From Pachyseris speciosa (Eukaryota; Cnidaria; Anthozoa; Scleractinia; Pachyseridae): a stretch of 64,000 bases of DNA. The position numbers and the translations under genes are program-made. Each line of letters starts with the position of its first letter. Position 1 is the first letter of the stretch. A model generated the notes under the pieces. That model was not told where the DNA came from. It ran no database searches and was given only the letters and a program-made list of their open reading frames with translations. Shown here one piece after another: positions 58,001 to 64,000 of this stretch. The stretch is taken from positions 1,151,001-1,215,000 of the forward strand of contig JAEMWC010000134.1 of NCBI GenBank assembly GCA_016490735.1, given 5' to 3'.

Positions 58001-60906
58001 TGGTCTCAAGAAGATTTGAAAAATTTTGCCATGAAACGTCATCTGTGTGATGCCGCCGAAAGAATGGGCTGCTGAAAGAGGCGCACTTCTGATCAACCTT
58101 AAAGTGATGACATGTCAAGTAGAAGATAAACCGCATTAAAGTTACTGCAGAAACTCATGTATTGATAACAAGAAACTGAAATAAAATGTACCTTGAACTA
58201 AACAGAAAATTACAGCATCTTCAGTGATCGGATCCTTCTTTGCGGAGATTAGCCTTTAGGCGTTGGCTAAAATGCAAATTCAAGGAATATTGGCACAAGT
58301 CCTAAACGGCGTTTGTTGACCTTTATGACCTTCCATTTCTAATAGAGCTTGTTTTTGCCCAGGCTTTGAAACTAGTTCCGTTCCGTACCAACAAAATGTG
58401 AAAGAGTTTTTTCAAATTGACCACCAATTTTTGTTTTCCGTGCTCAGGACTTTTATCGGTTAATTCTCCCTATAGATTGACAAATGCCCTTCCTGCAGAA
58501 TACCTGACATTCAGGTAAAGTAAGCCATCTTTAAGACAAAGTCACGCCTTAAAATAGAATCATTAGCTCTACTTAATTAAAGACGTCAATCTCCCTAATA
58601 AGAGCATATTTTACTAAAAGGAGATTTATCGTATACTTGTGGAATACGTGAAGAGTGCTTGCAGGGGGTAGACACGTATAGAGGTAATGAAGATAGAGCG
58701 CCCGGCCCTTTTATTACTAATCTGACCAAAGATCAAGGTGGCTTTATAATGTGGTCTTTCAATTCTATAACTAATGACTTATTTACATGTATAGTGCATT
58801 ATATGACAAGTGCTTCAGATAAATAAAGTTAACTTTAGTGTTCCTTTTGAGAGGCCATTCCATATCGTATTGGTACATATTTTATGTTGCACAAAGCTGT
58901 TCCAATTTCGCAAATTTAGTTTGTGCCTTACCTTGAAGTAATCAGAAACTTGACCTTTTGTGGAATGCCGTATGCTTATTTCATGGAATCCTTCTCTTTC
59001 ATTTGACCGACTTTAATTTCTCAGCGAAGAAAAAGCGTTGTGATAAATTCCAATTTTGCCTCGTCAGTTGATATTACCCATCACATCTACTGTAAAACAA
59101 TACTCCACAGACGTTCACATCAACCAAAATGAGCAAAATAGGTTCTGTCTTCGGTTATAATTTAAAAGTCGTCATTATACAAGGCGCACACAAACGCAAA
59201 AACTTCTTGCTTCCCTTTTTTTCTTTTTGCGTCTCTGAAGTCACGTTGTTTAACATTCGCAGGCCAAAGGATTCCCGGATGTGAATACCCGTATGATGAT
59301 CCGCCGATTATGGTGCAGCCTTCAGATACCAATCTTAGCTCTTGTGGATGCCGACCCTCATGGTGAGTAATCCCCTTTATTTAGTTTCTCCTGCTGGTGA
59401 AGATGTACTTCAGAGAAGAAGTATTGAGAGCAAAATCGTGGATGCTACTGAAGGTACTCCATGCACCTGACAACTTCATGCTTGTATACTATTCCAACTG
59501 CTGTCTTCCAACTACCAAATGAAATTGCGTCAATAATAATGATCATTTTGTTAACTGTGATTGTTCTTTGCAGGTATTGAGATCCTAAGTGTGTACAAGT
59601 TTGGTTCTAAGGTTCTGAGTCCATTTTGTGCTGCTTCTAGTTTGTATTTTCTGTTCAACTTTACCTTAGCGATAAATGGATAAAGTAATATGTGAGGCAG
59701 TGATAGACTGAGGGGCACGACAGGGGAATGCACAAGTCCCATCTCATATCCTTGAGGCTAATATGAATTCAGCTTATAATCATAGATTGCCAGTCTGTTT
59801 TTGTTCTGACCAGGCCCTGTCGTTCGATGTGCACAGTTTAACAGTTCCTGCTATAAAGTGGCTTGGTGTGCTACTCAGTGACATCGATAGGTATAGAAGC
59901 ATTTTTGTGACGAATGCCATTTATAAGAAATTGTTGTGTACACACTTTGGTATAGACTACTCAGTTCGTAAACGTAATTTGCCCTTGTAAAGGACTAGTT
60001 AGATGTCATCTACCAATTGCCCAAATCTCGTAAAGCGAATCTGACAGCACTTAATGCCACAAAATGCGCATTTTGAAGTTGCAGTTCTTCGATTTTACCC
60101 CCATTTGACCGTCCTGAACGATCAAGTCTGACAAATACTGAGGACCTTGGTCCTGGCTTAGTGCATGGGCCGGTCTGAAGAACAAAGCCGATTTAAAGTA
60201 GCCAGTAACATCTAATATCAAATGGGGGCTAGCCTGGCAACTCTCTTCTTAAGCTGTCAATTATTAAGGCGCAAACAACAAGGAAACCAGCATACATGCT
60301 TCTTTTTGACATCCAGCAGTGAGAAACTTTTTGTCTCATCTTCAAGGCTGTCTATTCCTCGCGACAAGCGCATACCGCTGACCGACCGAGATAAGAGTAA
60401 GGGGCACGAGCTTCTTGAGAGGCCTTACATCAAATCACAGGACGCCTGGGTACAAGAGGTATTTTGGAAAAAAATCTTTTAATTTAGTTGCAAAAATAAC
60501 AGTTATTTTGGGAATATTTTTGCACTGGTATCAGGCGTTGGTGTGGGGGTACGATTGCTGATTATTCCAAACCACACCGAGGTAACTCTTGGTAATAATG
60601 AAGAGGGGTCGACAGGGGTACCCTCTTTCACTAACCCCCATCCCACCCAGGCGGATTAGTGCAGGGATCTCCGAAATGATTTTACAAGTATCCCTACTCA
60701 ACCACTGGCGCTGAGTTTTTTAATACCTTCTTACTACTCAATAATGTGCATGATTCAATTTAACACTCATATATCCATGCTTTCAGATTAAGATCATGTT
60801 GTCCATGGGATACAAGGCGGAGATTCAAGCTCTTTCTTCAATTTCCTTCGAGTTTCTTACGGACACTTATCTCCCGGTGAAGATTAAGCATGGTAGATGG
60901 ATCTAA
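46052..60906 (+). CDS. SPO11: Meiotic recombination protein SPO11-like (13 exons, 422 aa)
   Basis: Exons: 46052-46200, 46561-46674, 46788-46876, 48036-48102, 49561-49669, 51430-51445 (a 16-nt micro-exon), 53281-53448, 55175-55284, 59263-59362, 59574-59611, 59814-59890, 60347-60458, 60787-60906; 1269 nt in frame. SPO11 is the topoisomerase VI A-like enzyme that makes meiotic double-strand breaks. The winged-helix region reads RDIYCSD (140-146); the second Tyr of the usual RDIYY, the catalytic one, is Cys144. Toprim metal-binding residues are present: Glu250 in [15 protein letters not shown], and Asp303 and Asp305 in [16 protein letters not shown] and the C-terminal RPYI...AEIQAL blocks also match. 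Exon 7 starts well ([11 protein letters not shown]) but its second half is unlike the family. AATAAA at about 60930. Intron 8 contains a peptide gene. Confidence 0.9.
48743..49240 (-). mobile_element. L2/CR1-like LINE 3' fragment
   Basis: The minus strand encodes the C-terminal tail of a [27 protein letters not shown], then [19 protein letters not shown], a stop, and [20 protein letters not shown]...[11 protein letters not shown]. It ends in the ATAGCGC-type 3' end plus an AAT-rich tail at about 48743. It lies in SPO11 intron 4. Confidence 0.8.
49925..49985. repeat. (AT)n-like microsatellite
   Basis: AT/AAT mixture in SPO11 intron 5; an ATT microsatellite follows at about 50094-50152. Confidence 0.85.
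50448..50829. mobile_element. hAT-like MITE, TIR CAGGGTTCGTACA
   Basis: CAGGGTTCGTACA and TGTACGAACCCTG are perfect TIRs, flanked by AATTG at 50443-50447 and 50830-50834. The interior repeats CCTGGAAAGTCCTGGAAT-like phrases. In SPO11 intron 5. Confidence 0.85.
51016..51141. mobile_element. Fold-back MITE with TAGCCTGC termini
   Basis: TTAGCCTGCGAATACAGC and its inverse flank a GC-rich palindromic core (GCTCCCGGCC...GGGCCGGGAGC). Read from TAGCCTGC, the flanks are 9-mers matching at 7 of 9 positions, so it may share a terminus and duplication length with the large transposon. Confidence 0.7.
51611..52004. mobile_element. Long fold-back element
   Basis: Imperfect inverse arms of about 190 bp, starting AAGCTTTATAGGTTATTGATA and ending TGTCAATAACTTGTAAAGCTT. 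Shared internal blocks include AAAACGAC and GATTTCAATAC-like sequence around a GAAACTCGAGACG-like centre. In SPO11 intron 6. Confidence 0.6.
52201..52594. mobile_element. hAT-like MITE, TIR CAGGGCTGGAAACTAAC
   Basis: CAGGGCTGGAAACTAAC at the left and GTTAATTTCAAACCCTTG at the right are imperfect inverse complements. CACTCGCC-type repeats lie inside both ends. GGATT flanks the element on both sides (a 4-5 bp duplication). Confidence 0.65.
52945..53139. mobile_element. PIF/Harbinger-like MITE
   Basis: GGCCCCGTCCACACTAATAC and the inverse of its right end differ at few positions; ATA flanks both sides. The interior is rich in AAAACG repeats. Confidence 0.7.
53542..53816. mobile_element. MITE with TA duplication
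   Basis: GAGCGGTTTTCAATTGAGTG and its inverse (two mismatches) bounded by TA on each side, as in Tc1/mariner elements. It has ATTGGTTA-type motifs inside. A degenerate copy is at 18056-18327. Confidence 0.7.
56894..58075 (+). CDS. Small secreted peptide precursor A (2 exons, 83 aa), nested in SPO11 intron 8
   Basis: Exons 56894-57052 and 57983-58075, phase 0. A typical signal peptide ([20 protein letters not shown], cut near ESQA) is followed by a linker with a GKR site, IFQAKKGR, then the conserved segment [13 protein letters not shown] and the C-terminal [12 protein letters not shown] dibasic KR directly before the last 11 residues could release a two-Cys peptide. AATAAA near 58181. The promoter region (about 56760-56890) is strongly conserved with the paralogue at 61320. 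It has its own upstream region inside a SPO11 intron on the same strand. The family is not recognised; hormone-like, antimicrobial or other secreted roles are all possible. Confidence 0.72.
57640..57960 (+). repeat. Tandem duplication in peptide A intron
   Basis: Two copies about 197 bp apart share GTTATGTAGAG, AATGACAAACTTCGGT and CGTGCTGTACTCAGTGAATT. The paralogous intron at 62520-62640 has only one copy. Confidence 0.75.
58076..59262. other. Remainder of SPO11 intron 8, no gene seen
   Basis: Holds the peptide A 3' untranslated region and AT-rich sequence without recognisable features. Confidence 0.5.
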
Positions 60907-61319
60907 CAACTTCACCAGTGTCACCTGGAATAAATTCCAGATTTGTTTTGAAAAAGAAAAGCCTCCGTTTAGCTTTTATTTGATTTTGATTCACGTGTAA
61001 TATATACTCCCAAAGTTCATAAGTCGGATTAAATAATAATGCTTTGTTTACTCTGTCTTGACCAATTTTTTCTGAGTCTATGCCGAGTTAAGAACACTTC
61101 TTTATTGACTGAGTAATCATTGTGTAGTTTAGTGGTGACAAACGCTACCCATCGCAATTACATTTCACATAACTGATGCAAAATTGACATTTTTGTCACA
61201 AATATATTAGTGAACCATGCGTAAATTACCGATTTAAACTCAAACACCAACACTCTACACAAGAGAAGCAAGCAGGCTGTTTCGCAAAAGAAGACAAGCA
61301 ATTTTCACTAGAGAACGAA

Positions 61320-62777
61320 ATGGAAAGCAAAGCTCTTGGCTGGTTTTTTGTTCTTCTTGTTTTGGTGGCATTCTTACCTGAATCCCAAACTGCCATTAAC
61401 GGGGCCGGTCAAGGGAAAGCAGCAGGACGGAAAGGATTCTTTCAAGCTAAGAAAGGTTTTGGCGTGGTGAGTAGAAATCTTTCCCCCAGGTTTTTGATGC
61501 CTGTTTGTCAGTTTGCGTCCCAGAATTGTACGTTTTGTAATAACAACGACGCCAAACACATATGGCATCGGTTTGACAGTTTCATACCTGTCGATAAGAG
61601 TCTATTCTGGACCGATAGCAAGATTCCGATGATCGCCGTTTTATAAAGAAGAAGAAACATTGCGCGAGTTTTGTCGTTTCTAGGAACTGTAAAACAAAAT
61701 GTCTTTATATCGTTTCTGTGCAAAACCGATAAAATACATCAAACACTTTTGAAAAACTACGAGGAATATATATGAATACAAGCCGGGAGAGCGAGCCTTG
61801 TGACGTTCTTGGCGATCTCTTCCAAACAAGTTTCAATCCATCCCTTGCAGACATCCATTTAACAGCAGGCGGCAGTACATACTTTCAGCGCCGTAACATA
61901 TTTTGTTTTAGCAATAAAACTGCACCATTAGTTTTGGGTTCCATTAATAAGATATATTCTACCGTTTTCAGTGAAGTGATGCTAAGATAGTGTGGCAGTG
62001 CCACCTTAAGGCGGGACTTAACCTAAACACCGTTTTTGCGTCTCTGAACATCAATTTAACATTAATATCTCGGTCGCGTTTCAAGCAATCCAGAATCTCT
62101 ATGCTCATCCCACGAAGCTGTATTGTGGGATATTTTGTGAAGTTTTTGGTGATTTTTGGGCATATTTGGGAAGAGATAATTTTTCTAGAAGGATTTGTTA
62201 AATTTAGGGAAATAGGGAATATTGAAACTTTAATGAAGGTTTAAAATTGGAATTTGAAGTGTAAAATTAGTAAATGGACACCAAAACAGTTCCACAGCAA
62301 CCTTCAGTGCCTTTGTTGGGTGTCAGCTGTCTGGTGGTGTTTCAAAACATTTTTGTACGTTTTAATCCCTTCTTTAAACTCCTTAAAATTTCACTCCAGT
62401 TTACCTTAAGTCCCACCTTAAGTGACATCCTGAGAAGATGATCAGAAAGTGTAAGACAATTTACTGTACAAAATTATTATTTTGAAACACACAAAGATGG
62501 AAGGATTCAGTTAATGGGACAGAAGAACTGTTATGTGGGGCAAAGACAATCGTCGGTCAATATACTAACGGAAATTACTACACTGGTAGCAAATCGTGCT
62601 GTATTCAGTGAATTAATATTTAGTACAACAGAGAGTTGTTTTTCTCCGTTAAGTTGTTAATTATTTATACCTTTAATGTTTTAGAATGGAGTGAAGCCGA
62701 AGTGGTCTCAAGACGATTTGAAAGAGGTTGCCATGAAACGTCAGCTGTGTGATGCCGCCGAAAGAATGGGCTGCTGA
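61320..62777 (+). CDS. Small secreted peptide precursor B (2 exons, 79 aa), paralogue of A
   Basis: Exons 61320-61466 and 62685-62777, phase 0. A signal peptide (MESKALGWFFVLLVLVAF) is followed by FFQAKKGFGV, then NGVKPKWSQDDLKEVAMKR and the C terminus [11 protein letters not shown]. Compared with copy A, the C-terminal exon is best conserved, including both Cys and the dibasic KR. Cleavage there would expose an N-terminal Gln, which could become pyroglutamate (inference). It lies about 400 bp downstream of the SPO11 stop on the same strand. Its upstream 150 bp and intron are clearly homologous to copy A. Confidence 0.72.
62010..62417. mobile_element. TTAA-flanked MITE in peptide B intron
   Basis: GGCGGGACTTAA and the inverse GGTGGGACTTAA form the ends; TTAA flanks both (62006-62009, 62418-62421). 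The paralogous intron of peptide A has the empty site at about 57521-57530 (GCCACCTTTAGTGAC), which confirms the insertion and its borders. Confidence 0.85.
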
Positions 62778-63076
62778 AAGAGGCGCTCTTATGATCAACC
62801 TTAAAGTGATGACATGTCAAGCAGAAAATAAACCGCATTAAAGTTATTGCATTGACTCTCAAAACTGGAAAAAAAAAAGATTGAAATATTCAGCATATTC
62901 AGTTATCGGATTCTTCTTTGCGCAGACTGAGCTTCTTCTTGTAGATTAGAGTTTAGGCGTTTATTTAGCAGTGCATATAAACCAGACTGAATTCAAGAAA
63001 CATTGGCATTAGTAGTAAACGGCGTTCATTGAACTTCTTGACCTTCCCGCAGTTTCAATTGAGCTTTGTTTTGTCC

Positions 63077-63506
63077 GATCGCCAGAAATTCCGGACATTT
63101 AAGCCTGCACAATACAGCGGATTCTTTCGAAAACAGGATGGAGGTAATGCTATTAATTTCTTCTAATTGCATTTTTTCTTTCAATTGCTCCCATCGTGTA
63201 AAATAGTCAGACACTGTAGAACAGAAGTATATCATCAAGCTTATTTCGTCAGTAATCGCAGTTTATAAACAAACGGTTTTCCAGATTTCGAAAAATGTCA
63301 CAGGATTCCTTACAAATATTTCGGCGGCTACCGGTGGAACTATTATGGTTCAGTTGCACATTTTTTCTTTCTTTACGTCTTGAAGGGATATTTGCTATTT
63401 TTCTCGAATGCCCATACAAATCACTATACATTTCGGCGTCCCGATCAGTCTTGAGGTTGCCGCGCGTAACGCGCGTGGGGTCTCGTGTCCTAAATTTCTG
63501 GCGATC
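63077..63506. mobile_element. Possible MITE
   Basis: GATCGCCAGAAATT at 63077 and AATTTCTGGCGATC at 63493 are perfect 14-bp inverse repeats. No target duplication is clear. Confidence 0.4.
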
Positions 63507-63534
63507 TTTCTTTCTTTAATCTTTCTTTAATCAT

Positions 63535-64000
63535 TATTTATACAATGTTAAATTCTTTGAAAACCTACCAACCTTTTACAAGGATATTCTCTTATACTTC
63601 AGTGAACTTAAGGCACTTTATAACCATGACAACATGTGCGAAATAATTTTATTTAATAACAAAGACATTTTCATCGGAGGAAAACCTTTCTTCAACAAAG
63701 AATGGTTTTCCAGACGAAAACCCTCAATTATGGACCTTCTGGATTCTGATGGACGGTTTTTATCCTTTAACGACTTCCAAAGCAAATAACGTTTACAGTT
63801 TTATCAGGTCATCAATGCCATCCCTAAGCATTTACTCGCCAAATCAGTTAGTAAGAAACTATCGGCAGAAGAATCAAACGTTTTTGCTTTCGATCTAACT
63901 TCTTTTTGTCTACAACCTGGTGTTAAATTAAATTTAACTAAAACAAAATCGAAGGACTTCTACTGGTTATTGATTAATAAAAACCTACATGGACGAGCAT
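63535..64000 (+). pseudogene. L1/Tx1-like LINE ORF2 C-terminal fragment, cut by window edge
   Basis: The frame from 63550 reads KFFENLPTFYKDILLYFSEL, then FFNKEWFSRRKPSIMDLLDS and GRFLSFNDFQSK, then an in-frame stop at about 63787, and continues FYQVINAIPKHLLAK. This order is typical of the region after the RT domain in L1/Tx1-type LINEs. It differs from the L2/CR1-like elements elsewhere in the window. The stop marks it as decayed. Confidence 0.65.

Overview
The window reads as a cnidarian nuclear genome, most likely an anthozoan such as a stony coral (inference). It is AT-rich, has intron-containing animal genes (BSDC1-like, SPO11-like, a counting-factor-associated-protein-D-like cysteine protease), and is dense in L2/CR1-like LINEs, tRNA-derived SINEs, MITEs and microsatellites. 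Exon boundaries given here were placed by eye from GT/AG sites and reading-frame phase; no alignment or RNA evidence was available.

The most striking region is 448-10579. It is a complete-looking 10.1 kb DNA transposon bounded by ~181-bp nearly identical terminal inverted repeats (TIRs; 457-636 and 10389-10570) and a perfect 9-bp target-site duplication. It is inserted in the B-box region of a tRNA-derived SINE. It carries two convergent, apparently intact genes: a 7-exon DUF6589 protein of 1105 aa with two C2H2 fingers, and a 3-exon RecQ-like DNA helicase of 581 aa. Each TIR contains a textbook G-quadruplex motif and can fold back on itself. I know of no named transposon superfamily with this combination, but I could not search.

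From 10.6 to 20.1 kb lies a 5'-truncated LINE interrupted by a CAGGG-type element, a TTAA-flanked element, and then the first seven coding exons of BSDC1 on the minus strand. The BSD domain is cut at the last exon seen, so the rest of the gene is outside the window, possibly beyond the transposon. Introns hold several MITEs and a 325-bp near-perfect palindrome. From 22.4 to 30.1 kb lies an 11-exon minus-strand papain-family protease with an N-terminal membrane anchor. From 32.5 to 35.9 kb lies an intact LINE whose single ORF starts with a 2A-like peptide. From 36.8 to 41.9 kb lies an unrecognised minus-strand gene whose middle is a tandem array of mini-exons of symmetric phase.

From 42.9 to 43.2 kb is a decayed helicase fragment related to the transposon helicase. 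SPO11 occupies 46.05-60.9 kb on the plus strand in 13 exons; its position for the catalytic tyrosine reads Cys. A two-exon gene for a small secreted peptide sits inside SPO11 intron 8, and a tandem paralogue lies just downstream of SPO11. The right edge is a fragment of a second, L1/Tx1-like LINE.
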